64,000 nucleotides of DNA from positions 1,714,001 through 1,778,000 of the forward strand of contig NZ_CP049017.1 of NCBI RefSeq assembly GCF_014236795.1, in the 5' to 3' direction. Under the pieces are notes generated by a model. That model did not search any database and was not told the DNA's origin. It saw only the letters and a program-made list of their open reading frames with translations. Numbering within the stretch: the stretch's first letter is position 1; each line of letters starts with the position of its first letter. The position numbers and the translations under genes were made by a program. The DNA comes from Xanthomonas theicola. Lineage in GTDB: Bacteria > Pseudomonadota > Gammaproteobacteria > Xanthomonadales > Xanthomonadaceae. Positions 20,330 to 29,710 of this stretch are shown piece after piece.

Positions 20330-21181
20330 ATGCGTGCGCACGTCCGGGAGTTTCGTCTGGCGACGATGTGCCGGGTGCTGGGCGTGCATCGCAGTGGTTA
20401 CTAGGCCTGGCTGCGCAACGGCACCAGCGTCCGCGAACGCGAGGACCAGCGCTTGCTGGGCCTGATCAAGCACCACTGGCTGGCCAGCGGCGCGGTGTAC
20501 GGCTATCGCAAGCTCACCCTGGATCTGCGTGAGGCCGGCGAGCGTTGCAGCCGTCACCGGGTGCGGCGCTTGATGAAGGCCGAAGGCTTGCGAGCGCAGG
20601 TTGGCTACGGCAGCAAGCCGCGTTAGCGGGGAGGTCCGGTCGGCGTGGTGGCGAATGTGCTCAACCGGGACTTCATTCCGCAGGCCCCGAACAAGGTCTG
20701 GGTCACGGACATCACCTATCTCCGCACCTACGAGGGCTGGCTGTTCTTGGCAGCGGTAATGGAGCTGTATTGGCGCCAGATCGTGGGTTGGGCAACCGCT
20801 TCGACAATGACCAGCGATCTGGTGCTGCAGGCACTGGTGGCAGCGGCGTGGCGGCGCAAGCCCGGTCCTGGCGTGATGGTGCACTCCGACCAGGGCTGGC
20901 AGTTCACCAGCAGCGATTGGCAGTCGTTCCTGAAGGCGCACCGGATGGTGCCGAGCATGAGCCGACGCGGGAACTGCCATGACAACGCCGTGGCCGAGAG
21001 CTTCTTCAGCGTCTTGAAGAAGGAACGTATCAAGCGTCGGATCTACCCGACACGCGCCATGGCGGCATCGGACGTGTTCGACTATATCGAGATGTTCTAC
21101 AACCCGATCCGCCGGCATGGTTCCGCTGGCGGCGTGTCACCGGTAGAGTTTGAAAGGCGCTACGCGCAGAGCGGCGACTGA
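20330..21181 (+). pseudogene. IS3 orfB (copy 1) interrupted by two in-frame TAG codons
   Basis: A single frame encodes a complete IS3 integrase: MRAHVREFRLATMCRVLGVH, then the DDE core with VTDITY, VHSDQGWQF and NAVAESFFS. It carries TAG at 20402-20404, in the GYYAW motif where Tyr is normal, and TAG at 20624-20626 (KPR-TAG-RGGPVGV). There are no frameshifts. The part after the second TAG (from GTG 20645, 178 aa) keeps the whole catalytic triad. The same two TAG codons occur in copy 2. Confidence 0.85.
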
Positions 21182-21207
21182 GTGTCTACGGAAATCTGGC
21201 CGGTCCA

Positions 21208-21780
21208 CTCCCAGCTTTCGCGTGCTTCCCGATACCTTTGGAATCTCCACTTGCTTGACCGACGGCGGGAAGTAAGACCCCGACGACATCCGGTTCCACA
21301 TGTTTGTACAGATTCTTCGACAGGCCCTGCTCGAAGTCGGCGATGGTCTCATCGTCGACGCCGGCCGCACGCGGTTGGCCTTGACCTGCTGGTATGCCTC
21401 CCATACCGTCCGCTTCGCTATGCCGTAAGGTTTCGCCGAGTTCACGCCGCTCATCCCCGGAGGTTGGCGACCTTCGTCGGCAGGATAACGCCGCCCCTTC
21501 GCTCCACCCCCATGACAGAGGCTTCATCGCTACTACGGGAGGCTCCGCCCCTCATCCCAGCGTCGGTATTCTTCCTCATGGTGTCGGCCACTCGTCATTT
21601 CCCTTTGCATCTGGAACAAGGTTCTCACGTTCCGTACCGAAGCCTGTATTGAGATCATGCCGTCTATACACCGGCTGCCATCTGGTCCGTAAGCAGGTAT
21701 CGCCCCGATTCGTCCTGAAGCCAATGGTCCACCTCCGTTTTGACAGCGCTTTAGGCATAACGATGCGTCGTCGGACGGTT
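21208..21780 (-). mobile_element. Group II intron fragment with 5' part of its reverse-transcriptase ORF
   Basis: The minus strand carries pieces of the N-terminus of a group II intron reverse transcriptase in shifting frames: KPYGIAKRTVWEAYQQVKAN, AGVDDETIADFEQGLSKNLY, and MWNRMSSGSYFPPSVKQVEI. These match the RVT-associated leader of LtrA-like proteins. About 300 nt upstream look like structured intron RNA. The RT catalytic YxDD part and intron domains V/VI are missing, cut at the IS3 end. The 5' intron boundary was not resolved. Confidence 0.65.
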
Positions 21781-21903
21781 TGCTTTTATGATGCCCCGTC
21801 GATCTCGCTGGACGGGGTGAACCTGCTTGACACCCGCAACGAGAGCTGCCTCGGCGTGGAATCGCGCTACTGCGACTACAACAACCGACTGGTGAAACGA
21901 TGA
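21757..21903 (+). pseudogene. 3' fragment of an unidentified gene overlapping the xylB start
   Basis: The frame ends FYDAPSISLDGVNLLDTRNE, then a Cys-containing tail, and its TGA overlaps the ATG of xylB (ATGA, 21900-21903). ISLDGVNLLD resembles the last strands of a TonB-dependent outer-membrane receptor, and such receptors sit in Xanthomonas xylan/xylose loci, but the usual aromatic C-terminus is absent. Upstream sequence belongs to the intron fragment, so the gene is truncated. The identity is a guess. Confidence 0.3.
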
Positions 21904-23393
21904 GTCTGTACGTGGGATTGGACGTGGGCACGCAGAGCGTGAAGCTGGTGGCCTACGATCCGCAGCGCCGCGAGGTGGTCGCCACCGTCGCCGCACCGAT
22001 GCAACTGGTCAGCCGCGACGACGGCACGCGCGAGCAGCAGGCGCAGTGGTGGATCGACGGCATCGTGCACTGCTTCGCCGGGCTGGATGCCGGCCAGCGC
22101 GCGCGCGTCCGCGGCATCGCGGTGTCCGGGCAGCAGCACGGCTTCGTGCCGGTGGCCGCCGACGGCCGCGTCACCGCGCCGGTGAAGCTGTGGTGCGACA
22201 CCAGCACCCAGGCCGAGTGCGAGGCGATCATGGCCGCGGTCGGCGGCGTGGCCGGCAGTGTGGCGGTCGCCGGCAACCCGATCCTGGCCGGCTACACCGC
22301 CTCCAAGCTGCCGTGGACGCGCAGCCACCGGCCCAAGGCGTACGCGGCGATGGCCACGGTGATGCTGCCGCACGACTACGTGAACTTCTGGCTCACCGGC
22401 AAGCGCTTCGCCGAGGTCGGCGACGCCTCCGGCACCGGCTGGCTGGACGTGCGCACGCGGCAGTGGTCTGCGCCCATGCTCGAGGCGGTGGACCCGCTGC
22501 GCAACCTCGCCGACGCGCTGCCGCCGCTGGTCGACCTGGGCACGGTGTTCGCGCTGTCGGCCGCCGCCGCGCAGCCGCTGGGGCTGCCGGCCGGGGTGCG
22601 CGTCACCACCGGTGGCGGCGACAACATGATGGCCGCGATCGGTACCGGCAACGTGGTGCCCGGGCGGCTGACGATGAGCCTGGGCACCTCCGGCACACTG
22701 TTCGCCTATGCCGACCGCCCGGTGGTGGACCCGGCGGCGCGCTGGGCCGCGTTCTGCTCCTCCAGCGGCGGCTGGCTGCCGCTGATCTGCACCATGAACT
22801 GCACCGTCGCCACCGAGACCGCGATGCGGCTGTTCGGGCTCGACCGCGCGCAGGCCGAGGCCGCGGTGGCGGCCACGCCGCCGGGAGCCGACGGCCTGCT
22901 GATGCTGCCGTTCTTCAACGGCGAGCGCACCCCGGACCTGCCGGCCGCGCGCGCCTGCCTGTTCGGCATGGACCTGCACAACACCACGCCGGCGCACGTC
23001 TATCGCGCAGCGATGGAGGGCGCGACCTACAGCCTGCGCAACGGCTACGATGCCTTCACCACGGCCGGGCTGCGCTTCGACACGGTCCTGCTGACCGGCG
23101 GCGGCAGCCGCAGCGCGCAGTGGCGGCAGATGGTCGCCGACGTGTTCGACCTGCCGGTGGCAGTGCCGCGCGAGCCGGAAGGCGCGGCCTTCGGCGCCGC
23201 GTTGCAGGCGCTGTGGGCGTGCGAGCGTGACGACGGCGGCGAGCCGGATCTGGCGACGGCGGTGCTGGCGCACCAGCAGGTCGACGCCGACCTCGCGGCC
23301 ACCCCGCACCCGCAGCGCGTCATGCGCTACCAGGTGCATTACCGTACGTTCCTCTCCCATCTGCATGCCGTCGGCCCGCTCTACGCCGGCTGA
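21900..23393 (+). CDS. xylB: Xylulokinase
   Basis: This 497-aa FGGY-family sugar kinase converts D-xylulose plus ATP to D-xylulose 5-phosphate. It starts [20 protein letters not shown], the phosphate-1 motif of the fold. [10 protein letters not shown] and the catalytic Asp of [13 protein letters not shown] near residue 240 are present, as is the C-terminal ATP-binding motif [17 protein letters not shown]. It precedes xylA by 29 nt, so the two form an operon. The upstream promoter region has been replaced by intron and IS debris, which may have changed its control. Confidence 0.95.
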   Translation: MSLYVGLDVGTQSVKLVAYDPQRREVVATVAAPMQLVSRDDGTREQQAQWWIDGIVHCFAGLDAGQRARVRGIAVSGQQHGFVPVAADGRVTAPVKLWCDTSTQAECEAIMAAVGGVAGSVAVAGNPILAGYTASKLPWTRSHRPKAYAAMATVMLPHDYVNFWLTGKRFAEVGDASGTGWLDVRTRQWSAPMLEAVDPLRNLADALPPLVDLGTVFALSAAAAQPLGLPAGVRVTTGGGDNMMAAIGTGNVVPGRLTMSLGTSGTLFAYADRPVVDPAARWAAFCSSSGGWLPLICTMNCTVATETAMRLFGLDRAQAEAAVAATPPGADGLLMLPFFNGERTPDLPAARACLFGMDLHNTTPAHVYRAAMEGATYSLRNGYDAFTTAGLRFDTVLLTGGGSRSAQWRQMVADVFDLPVAVPREPEGAAFGAALQALWACERDDGGEPDLATAVLAHQQVDADLAATPHPQRVMRYQVHYRTFLSHLHAVGPLYAG

Positions 23394-23422
23394 TCCTTTC
23401 CCCCGAGCAACAAGGCCCCTTC

Positions 23423-24763
23423 ATGAGCACTTCCGTCTTCATCGGCGCCCGCGAGTACTTCCCGGGCATTGGCCGCATCCCGTTCGAGGGCCGCGGCTCC
23501 GACAACCCGCTGGCGTTCAAGGTCTACGACGCCGACAAGCGCATCGGCGACACGACCATGGCCGAGCATCTGCGCTTCGCCGTAGCCTACTGGCACAGCT
23601 TCTGCGGTGACGGCGCCGACCCGTTCGGCCCCGGCTCGCGCGCCTATCCGTGGAACCAGGCGGCCACGCCGCTGGCGCGCGCCGAGGCCAGGGCCGATGC
23701 CGCGTTCGAGTTCTTCACCAAGCTCGGCGTGCCGTACTACTGCTTCCACGATGTGGACCTGGCGCCGGATGCCGAGGACATCGGCGGGTACGAGGCCAAC
23801 CTGCGGCACATGGTGGCGATCGCCAAGCAGCGCCAGGCCGACACCGGCGTCAAGCTGCTGTGGGGCACCGCCAACCTGTTCAGCCACCCGCGCTACATGA
23901 ACGGGGCCTCGACCAATCCCGACTTCGACGTGGTCGCGCGCGCCGCGGTGCAGGTCAAGGCCGCGCTCGACGCCACCGTCGAGCTGGGCGGCGAGAACTA
24001 CGTGTTCTGGGGCGGCCGCGAGGGCTACGCCTGCCTGCACAACACCCAGATGCAGCGCGAGCAGGCGCATATGGCGCGGTTCCTGACGATCGCCCGCGAC
24101 TACGGCCGCAGCATCGGCTTCACCGGCAATTTCCTGATCGAGCCCAAGCCGATGGAGCCGATGAAGCACCAGTACGACTTCGACAGCGCCGCCGTGGTCG
24201 GCTTCCTGCGCCAGCACGGCCTGGACCAGGACTTCAAGCTCAACATCGAGGCTAACCACGCCACCCTGTCCGGGCACAGCTTCGAGCACGACCTGCAGGT
24301 GGCCTCCGACGCCGGCCTGCTCGGCAGCATCGACGCCAACCGCGGCAACCCGCAGAACGGCTGGGACACCGACCAGTTCCCGACCGACCTGTACGACACC
24401 GTCGGCGCCATGCTGGTGGTGCTGCGGCAGGGCGGGCTGGCCCCGGGCGGCCTGAACTTCGACGCCAAGGTGCGGCGCGAGTCGTCCGATCCGCAGGACT
24501 TGTTCCTGGCCCACATCGGCGGCATGGACGCGTTCGCGCGCGGCCTGGAAGTGGCGCACGCACTGCTGACGACCTCGCCGCTGGAGACCTGGCGCCGCGA
24601 GCGCTACGCCAGCTTCGAAGTCGGCGCCGGCGCCGACTTCGCCGCCGGCCGCAGCTCGCTGGCCGACCTGCACGCCCACGCCAGCCGCAGCGGCGCGCCG
24701 CAGCAGCGCAGCGGCCGCCAGGAGGCCTACGAGAACCTGATCAACCAGTACCTGCTCCGCTGA
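23423..24763 (+). CDS. xylA: Xylose isomerase
   Basis: This 446-aa enzyme interconverts D-xylose and D-xylulose. The type II class is shown by its length and motifs: [12 protein letters not shown] (catalytic His region), [33 protein letters not shown] and [19 protein letters not shown] with metal-binding Glu and His, and [20 protein letters not shown]. The start [13 protein letters not shown] fits the family. It is followed by a strong hairpin (24774-24800) and then the remains of a sugar transporter. Confidence 0.96.
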   Translation: MSTSVFIGAREYFPGIGRIPFEGRGSDNPLAFKVYDADKRIGDTTMAEHLRFAVAYWHSFCGDGADPFGPGSRAYPWNQAATPLARAEARADAAFEFFTKLGVPYYCFHDVDLAPDAEDIGGYEANLRHMVAIAKQRQADTGVKLLWGTANLFSHPRYMNGASTNPDFDVVARAAVQVKAALDATVELGGENYVFWGGREGYACLHNTQMQREQAHMARFLTIARDYGRSIGFTGNFLIEPKPMEPMKHQYDFDSAAVVGFLRQHGLDQDFKLNIEANHATLSGHSFEHDLQVASDAGLLGSIDANRGNPQNGWDTDQFPTDLYDTVGAMLVVLRQGGLAPGGLNFDAKVRRESSDPQDLFLAHIGGMDAFARGLEVAHALLTTSPLETWRRERYASFEVGAGADFAAGRSSLADLHAHASRSGAPQQRSGRQEAYENLINQYLLR

Positions 24764-24773
24764 CGCGGTCCCC

Positions 24774-24806
24774 GGGCCGGCGCGCCACATGCGCCGGCCC
24801 TTCCTT
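24774..24806 (+). terminator. GC-rich hairpin after xylA
   Basis: GGGCCGGCGC and GCGCCGGCCC form a 10-bp perfect stem around a 7-nt loop, followed by TTCCTT. The tail is not a pure T-run, so it may act as a partial terminator or mRNA stabiliser between xylA and the transporter gene. Confidence 0.5.
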
Positions 24807-24826
24807 GCACGACACCAAGCGACTCC

Positions 24827-24979
24827 ATGTCCAGCGTTCCCCTCGACCGCACCGCCGGCGCCGGCGAAAACACCCGCTTCATCATCCTGATCAGCTGCGT
24901 GGCCACCATCGGCGGCTTCCTGTTCGGGTTCGACAGCGGCGTCATCAGCGGCAAGGACCGGGTGCGGTCAGCGCCGATG
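24827..24979 (+). pseudogene. Sugar/H+ symporter (XylE-like), N-terminal fragment cut by IS3
   Basis: The frame starts MSSVPLDRTAGAGENTRFII and contains the first membrane segment of an MFS sugar porter, ending in the family signature GGFLFGFDSGVISG. It then runs into the IS3 element at about 24985; the rest of the roughly 470-residue transporter is not found after the element. This was probably the D-xylose importer of the xylB-xylA operon, now lost at this site. Confidence 0.8.
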
Positions 24980-25011
24980 CGACATCCCCCCGCCTTGAGT
25001 AGCGGTCGACT

Positions 25012-25857
25012 TTAGAGTCCGGGGTTGATGATATCGGTGTTGGCCAGCTGTTTGGCGTAGGCGGCGGGCGTCAGCCCGCACAGTGCGTTCTTGGGCCGTT
25101 CCTCGTTGTACTCCCTGCGCCAGGTTTCGATGATCGTCCGTGCATGCAGCAGGCTTGGGAACCAGTGTTCGTTGAGGCACTCCTCGCGCAGGCGGCCGTT
25201 GAACGACTCGATGTAGGCGTTCTGGTTGGGCTTGCCTGGCTGGATCAGACGAAGCTGTACGCCACCTTCGTGTGCCCAGGCCACCATCGCTTTGCCGCAG
25301 AACTCCTTGCCATTGTCCGTGCGGATCACCTGCGGCAGCCCGCGGCTCACGGCCAGGCGGTTCAGGACACGGCACACGCCATGCCCCGAGATGGCCCGCT
25401 CGACCTCGATCGCGACCGCCTCATGGGTCGCATCATCGGCAATGGCCAGACACTTGAGCGCTCGGCCTTCGCTGGTGCGATCAAACACCAAGTCCATCGA
25501 CCACACCTGGTTGGCGGCCTCGGGCTTGAGCAACGGTTGGCGCTCGCCCAATGGCACCTTGTTGCGCTTGCGCCGCCGCACCTGCAACTGCGCTTGCCGA
25601 TACAGCCGTTCCACGCGCTTGTCGTTCACCAGCCATCCCTCCTGGCGGAGCTTGAGATAGATCATTCCCACACCGTCGCGTTTGTGCCGATACGCCAGCT
25701 CCACGATCCGCCGGCGCAGCTCCACATTGCGGTCCTGGGCCGGCGTATAACGCAGCGCGCTGGCGCTCATGCACATCACAGCAAGGGCCCGTCGCTCGCT
25801 CAGCCCCTTGTCCTTCCAATCACGCACCAGCGCACGCCGCGCCGGTGCGCTCACCAC
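25012..25857 (-). CDS. IS3 OrfB transposase
   Basis: The 281-aa integrase starts [20 protein letters not shown]. The HTH_21 region ([20 protein letters not shown]) is followed by the rve core with Asp in [12 protein letters not shown], Asp in [16 protein letters not shown] and Glu in [14 protein letters not shown]. It overlaps the end of orfA by 7 nt in another frame, the layout used for frameshift fusion. No internal stop is seen, so this copy may be active. Confidence 0.92.
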   Translation of the reverse strand: MVSAPARRALVRDWKDKGLSERRALAVMCMSASALRYTPAQDRNVELRRRIVELAYRHKRDGVGMIYLKLRQEGWLVNDKRVERLYRQAQLQVRRRKRNKVPLGERQPLLKPEAANQVWSMDLVFDRTSEGRALKCLAIADDATHEAVAIEVERAISGHGVCRVLNRLAVSRGLPQVIRTDNGKEFCGKAMVAWAHEGGVQLRLIQPGKPNQNAYIESFNGRLREECLNEHWFPSLLHARTIIETWRREYNEERPKNALCGLTPAAYAKQLANTDIINPGL

Positions 25858-26114
25858 TTCTTTCGCAAGGCATCCTCGATCAGGTCGTTCTCAAACACCT
25901 GCTCGGCCAGCAGCTTCTTCAAGCGCGTGTTCTCGGCCTCCAAATCCTTCAAGCGCTTGGCATCGGGCACGCTCATCCCGCCAAACTTGCTGCGCCACAG
26001 GTCATAGGAGGCATCGCTGAACCCGTGCCGCCGGCACAAGTCTTTGACCGCCACGCCGGTCTCAGCCTCCCGCAGGAAGCCGATGATCTGTTCTTCGCTG
26101 AAACGCTTCTTCAT
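25851..26114 (-). CDS. IS3 OrfA
   Basis: The 87-aa protein starts [20 protein letters not shown], with the ATG at 26114 preceded by a GGAGATTGG ribosome binding site. It has the Tnp_8 HTH ([20 protein letters not shown]) and the zipper ([20 protein letters not shown]). It works with OrfB through a frameshift near DALRKKW at its end. Confidence 0.9.
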   Translation of the reverse strand: MKKRFSEEQIIGFLREAETGVAVKDLCRRHGFSDASYDLWRSKFGGMSVPDAKRLKDLEAENTRLKKLLAEQVFENDLIEDALRKKW

Positions 26115-26176
26115 GTCCAATCTCCTGATCGGCGGGGATTGGACTCCAAACCTTGGCGCTACTCAAAATCGGGGGA

Positions 26177-26470
26177 TGTCGTCGCCGGCTGCCGCTGAGG
26201 ACTGGACTGCTGCTGGGCCAGAGCAAGACGAACCTGTCGGCTTTGGAGTTGATGCGGCATCGTGGGGTGAGCTGTCCAGCTGCCTGGCGGATGAAGCACA
26301 AGCGGATGCAGGCCATGGACGAACGGGAAGCGGGGGCGGATGCTCGGCGGCGTGGTGCGTTTGGACCTGGACGCGCTGATCGAACTGGCCGAGCAGAGCC
26401 TGCCCACGCCGGTGCAGGCGGCGGTGCGACGCGCCGACGACAGGCATTCGCCCGTCTCAACGACGCCAAC
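26177..26470 (+). pseudogene. IS1595-family transposase relic
   Basis: The sequence reads QSKTNLSALELMRHRGVSCP and then AAWRMKHKRMQAMDEREA, a signature stretch between the zinc ribbon and DDE core of IS1595 (ISXo2-like) transposases. Frameshifted remains (FARLNDANLM) follow. Both ends are missing, and the left side is the IS3 element. From 26470 to 26772 I see a possible decayed frame (AAWRLQQTLAMRYDGVRIQV) of no recognised family. Confidence 0.7.
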
Positions 26471-26772
26471 CTGATGTGTCCTAGAGGATGCGGCGTGGCG
26501 CCTGCAGCAGACGCTGGCGATGCGCTACGACGGCGTGCGGATCCAGGTACGTCACCTGGAAAGCCTGCACTCGCACGATGCGGTGGCCGAGAGCAGAGAC
26601 CGCGGCGCCGCGTCTCCAGACCGGTTCGCGGCCGGCGAGGGAGCCGACGATCCGTCCTGGTGCAGCGGGCGCGGCGCCCCGGTGATCGCCGACGAGCGCG
26701 CCTGCCTGGTCCTACACCAGGGCGTCGTCCGACGGCGTCTCCGCGAACCAGGCCGCAGTGCGTTGCCCATCA

Positions 26773-26804
26773 CGCAAAAGCCCCGGCGAGGCGGGGCTTT
26801 TGCG
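26773..26804. terminator. Bidirectional-type terminator hairpin
   Basis: CGCAAAAGCCCC and GGGGCTTTTGCG pair perfectly over 12 bp around GGCGAGGC. With A-tracts on one side and T-tracts on the other it could terminate in either direction, including transcripts of tRNA-Glu(CTC) on the minus strand 26 nt away. Confidence 0.75.
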
Positions 26805-26829
26805 GTCTTCACTGCAGACAAAGCGGCGG

Positions 26830-26904
26830 TGGTGCTCCCTAGGGGGCTCGAACCCCTGTTTTAGCCTTGAGAGGGCCACGTCCTAACCATTAGACGAAGG
26901 GAGC
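26830..26904 (-). tRNA. tRNA-Glu (anticodon CTC)
   Basis: The minus strand runs from GCTCCCTTCGTCTAATGG to an encoded CCA at 26830-26832. The anticodon loop CTCTCAA gives CTC. The acceptor GCTCCCT pairs fully with AGGGAGC. Confidence 0.95.
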
Positions 26905-26989
26905 GTATTGGTCGCGTCGGTTGCAGGGCGCTAGTATATGGAGCTAGCCGCCCGCCGGCAATCCCGCAACTCGATACGGAAGCGCCATC

Positions 26990-28351
26990 ATCAATCCGCC
27001 AGTTCCATCGCCGTTCACTCTGCACCTGACCCCGCGCGATCAGCACAACGTTTCGCGCAAAGACATCAGTCCCAACGCGCTGCGCGTGCTGTACCGGCTG
27101 CGCGAAGCCGGCTTCGGTGCGTACCTGGTCGGCGGCGCGGTCCGCGACCTGCTGGTCGACCTGCAGCCCAAGGACTTCGACGTCGCCACCGACGCCACCC
27201 CCGAGCAGGTCAAGCAGCTGTTCCGCAACTGCCGCCTGATCGGCCGCCGCTTCCGCCTGGCGCACGTGGTCTACGGCCGCGAGATCATCGAGGTAGCCAC
27301 GTTCCGCGCCAACGTCGACGACGGCAGCGGCGACCGCGAGCTCGACAACGGCCGCCTGGTCCGCGACAACGTCTATGGCAGCATCGAGGACGACGCGGTG
27401 CGACGCGACTTCACCTGCAACGCGCTGTACTACGCGATCGAGGATTTCTCGGTGCGCGACTACACCGGTGGCTTCGCCGACGTGCAGGCGCGGCTGATGC
27501 GCCTGATCGGCGATCCCGAACAGCGCTATCGCGAGGATCCGGTACGCATGCTGCGCGCGGTGCGCCTGGCCGCGAAACTGGGTTTCGAGATCGAACCGGC
27601 CACTGCCGAGCCGCTCCCGCGCCTGGCCGGGCTGCTGGCCGAAGCGGCGCCGGCACGGCTGTTCGAGGAAGTGCTGAAGCTGTTCCTGTCCGGCAACGGC
27701 GTGGCCAGCTTCGAGGGCCTGGAGCGCTACGGATTGCTGGCCGCGCTGTTCCCGGAAAGCGCGGCGGCGCTGCGTTGCAACCGCAGCGGCGCACTGCGCC
27801 GGATGCTGGTCCAGGGCCTGCGCAACACCGATGCGCGGGTGGCCAACGACGAGCCGGTGTCGCCGGCGTTCCTGTTCGCGCTGCTGCTGTGGCCGGCCTA
27901 CTGCCGTGCGCTGATGGCGCTGCAGAAGCAGGGCATGCAGGTGGAGGAGGCGCAGCGCCGCGCCGCCGACCGGGTGACCCTGCACCAGTTGAGCACGGTT
28001 GCGCTGCCGCGGCGCTTCTCGCTGCCGATGCAGGAGATCTGGCTGCTGCAGTCGCGCTTCACCTCGCGCCAGCGCAAGCGGGCGCTGCGCACGCTGTCGC
28101 ACCCGCGCTTCCGCGCCGCGTTCGATTTCCTGATCCTGCGCCAGTCGGCCTCGGCCGAGCACGAGGCCGACATCGCCTACTGGCGCGAACTGCAGCAGCA
28201 GCCCGGCTATGCGCCGCCGCCGCGCGGCTTCGACCCGGAGATCGACTATGTCGGCGACGAGGTGGCGGTGGCCCCGGCCGACAGCGAGGAAACCCCCAAG
28301 CGCCGGCGGCGCCGGCGGCGCCGGCCGGATGCCGCCATCCCAGCCGAGTGA
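26990..28351 (+). CDS. pcnB: Poly(A) polymerase I, apparently initiated at ATC
   Basis: This class II tRNA nucleotidyltransferase-superfamily protein adds poly(A) to RNA 3' ends. It shows the family leader RDQHNVSRKDISPNALRVLY, the NTase core YLVGGAVRDLLVD with DFDVATDATPEQ, the motif RRDFTCNALYY, and a basic C-terminal tail of PKRRRRRRRR type. The conserved leader lies upstream of the only GTG (27086). Between it and the in-frame TAG at 26945 there is no ATG, GTG or TTG. Two ATC codons (26987, 26990) follow GGAAG at 26978-26982; the second has 7-nt spacing and gives a 453-aa protein close to E. coli PcnB. E. coli pcnB is known to start at AUU, so a weak non-AUG start is plausible. The stop overlaps the folK start (GTGA). 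Confidence 0.93.
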   Translation: MNPPVPSPFTLHLTPRDQHNVSRKDISPNALRVLYRLREAGFGAYLVGGAVRDLLVDLQPKDFDVATDATPEQVKQLFRNCRLIGRRFRLAHVVYGREIIEVATFRANVDDGSGDRELDNGRLVRDNVYGSIEDDAVRRDFTCNALYYAIEDFSVRDYTGGFADVQARLMRLIGDPEQRYREDPVRMLRAVRLAAKLGFEIEPATAEPLPRLAGLLAEAAPARLFEEVLKLFLSGNGVASFEGLERYGLLAALFPESAAALRCNRSGALRRMLVQGLRNTDARVANDEPVSPAFLFALLLWPAYCRALMALQKQGMQVEEAQRRAADRVTLHQLSTVALPRRFSLPMQEIWLLQSRFTSRQRKRALRTLSHPRFRAAFDFLILRQSASAEHEADIAYWRELQQQPGYAPPPRGFDPEIDYVGDEVAVAPADSEETPKRRRRRRRRPDAAIPAE

Positions 28352-28860
28352 GCGGGCCGCTGCGCGCCGCGCCGGTGCAGGCCTGCATCGGCCTGGGCGG
28401 CAACCTCGGCGATGCGGTCGCCACTCTGCGTGCGGCGCTGGCCACGCTGGACACGCTGCCGCAGACCCGCTTGCTGCGGGCCTCGCAGCTGTACCGCAGC
28501 CCGCCCTGGGGCAACCAGACGCAGCCGGACTTCGTCAACGCCGCCGCGGTGCTGCAGACCGCGCTGCCGGCGCCGGCGCTGCTGCGGGTGCTACTGGCGC
28601 TGGAACGTCGCCATGGCCGCCAGCGCGCCCGCGGCGAGCGCTGGGCACCGCGCACCCTGGATCTGGACCTGTTGCTGTACGCCGACGCGGTGATCGACCT
28701 GCCCGGGCTGCAGGTGCCGCACCCCTACCTGCACCTGCGCGGTTTCGCGCTGCTGCCGCTGGCCGAGATCGCCGCGGAGGCGACCATCCCCGGCCATGGA
28801 ACGGTGCGTGACGTACGCGACCGCATCGGAAGCGACGGGATCGTGGCAATCGGTAGATAA
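28348..28860 (+). CDS. folK: 2-amino-4-hydroxy-6-hydroxymethyldihydropteridine pyrophosphokinase
   Basis: HPPK transfers pyrophosphate from ATP to the pterin in folate synthesis. The 170-aa protein starts at GTG 28348, overlapping the pcnB stop. Motifs are [30 protein letters not shown], the signature [14 protein letters not shown] with metal-binding Asp residues, and [19 protein letters not shown]. The coupling to pcnB and the panB gene 31 nt downstream match the gammaproteobacterial pcnB-folK-pan order. Confidence 0.96.
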   Translation: MSGPLRAAPVQACIGLGGNLGDAVATLRAALATLDTLPQTRLLRASQLYRSPPWGNQTQPDFVNAAAVLQTALPAPALLRVLLALERRHGRQRARGERWAPRTLDLDLLLYADAVIDLPGLQVPHPYLHLRGFALLPLAEIAAEATIPGHGTVRDVRDRIGSDGIVAIGR

Positions 28861-28891
28861 TGACCGGCTAATCACCGTGCCGCATGAGCCT

Positions 28892-29710
28892 ATGAGCAGC
28901 CACCTCGACAGCAAGCCCTGGACCGTTCCCGCCCTGGCCGAGGCCAAGCGCCGCCAGCAGAAACTGGTGATGCTGACTGCCTACGACGCCGGCTTCGCGC
29001 GCGTGCTGGACGCCAACGGGGTGGACATGATCCTGATCGGCGATTCGCTGGGCATGGTGGTGCAGGGCCACGACTCCACGCTGCCGGTGACCGTGGACGA
29101 CATCGCCTACCATACCGCCGCGGTCGCGCGGGTGCTGCAGCGCGCGCTGTTGGTGGCCGACCTGCCGTTCCAGTCCGACGCCACCCCCGAGCGCGCGCTC
29201 GACGCGGCGACCCGGTTGCTGCAGGCGGGCGCGGAGATGGTCAAGCTGGAAGGCGCCGGGCACAAGCTGGAGGTGATCCGCTTTCTCAGCGAACGCGACA
29301 TCCCGGTGTGCTCGCACCTGGGCCTGACCCCGCAGTCGGTGCTGACCTTCGGCGGCTACAAGATCCAGGGCCGCGAGGAGGCCGCGGCGGCCAAGCTGCT
29401 CGCCGACGCCAAGGCCGCGGCCGCCGCCGGCGCCGCGCTGCTGGTACTCGAATGCGTGCCGTCGCCGCTGGCCGCGCGGATCACCGCTGCGCTCGACATC
29501 CCCGCCATCGGCATCGGCGCCGGTCCCGACTGCGACGGCCAGGTGCTGGTGCTGCACGATTTCCTGGGCCTGGACAGTGGCCACCGGCGGCCGCGTTTCG
29601 TCAAGGATTTCCTGGCCGAGGGCGGCTCCGTCGCCGGCGCCGTGCGCGCCTATGCCGATGCGGTGCGCGCCGGCAGCTTCCCCGACGTCGAACACGCCTA
29701 CGCCAAATGA
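28892..29710 (+). CDS. panB: 3-methyl-2-oxobutanoate hydroxymethyltransferase
   Basis: PanB makes ketopantoate from alpha-ketoisovalerate and methylene-tetrahydrofolate, the first committed step to pantothenate. The 272-aa product starts [68 protein letters not shown] and [20 protein letters not shown] are typical. It is followed immediately by panC, with an ATGA overlap at 29707-29710. Confidence 0.97.
   Translation: MSSHLDSKPWTVPALAEAKRRQQKLVMLTAYDAGFARVLDANGVDMILIGDSLGMVVQGHDSTLPVTVDDIAYHTAAVARVLQRALLVADLPFQSDATPERALDAATRLLQAGAEMVKLEGAGHKLEVIRFLSERDIPVCSHLGLTPQSVLTFGGYKIQGREEAAAAKLLADAKAAAAAGAALLVLECVPSPLAARITAALDIPAIGIGAGPDCDGQVLVLHDFLGLDSGHRRPRFVKDFLAEGGSVAGAVRAYADAVRAGSFPDVEHAYAK

Larger units (their letters stand above)
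19968..21207 (+). mobile_element. IS3-family element, copy 1, 1240 bp
   Basis: The ends are TGGACCGGCCAGCC at 19968 and the complement of TGGACCGGCCAGAT ending at 21207. A second copy lies inverted at 46188-47427 with the same length and at least one base difference (Leu/Ile in the VTDITY region). No target duplication is visible: GAT lies outside the left end and CTC outside the right. The left flank is an IS5 relic and the right flank a group II intron fragment. Confidence 0.95.
24985..26176 (-). mobile_element. IS3-family (IS407-like) element inserted in the transporter gene
   Basis: The ends share ACATCCCCC followed by near-identical inner bases up to TTGAGTAGCG, in inverted orientation at 24982-25005 and 26157-26179. 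The exact end bases and target duplication are unclear, because the C-runs differ and no convincing 4-bp repeat lies outside. Both ORFs are intact. A diverged relative lies at 36107-36946. Confidence 0.85.

Noticed and set aside
19968..21207. A simple inversion between the two IS3 copies as the cause of their mismatched flanks
   Set aside because: Re-inverting the interval on paper gives flanks GAT/CTT and GAG/CAG, which still do not form target duplications.
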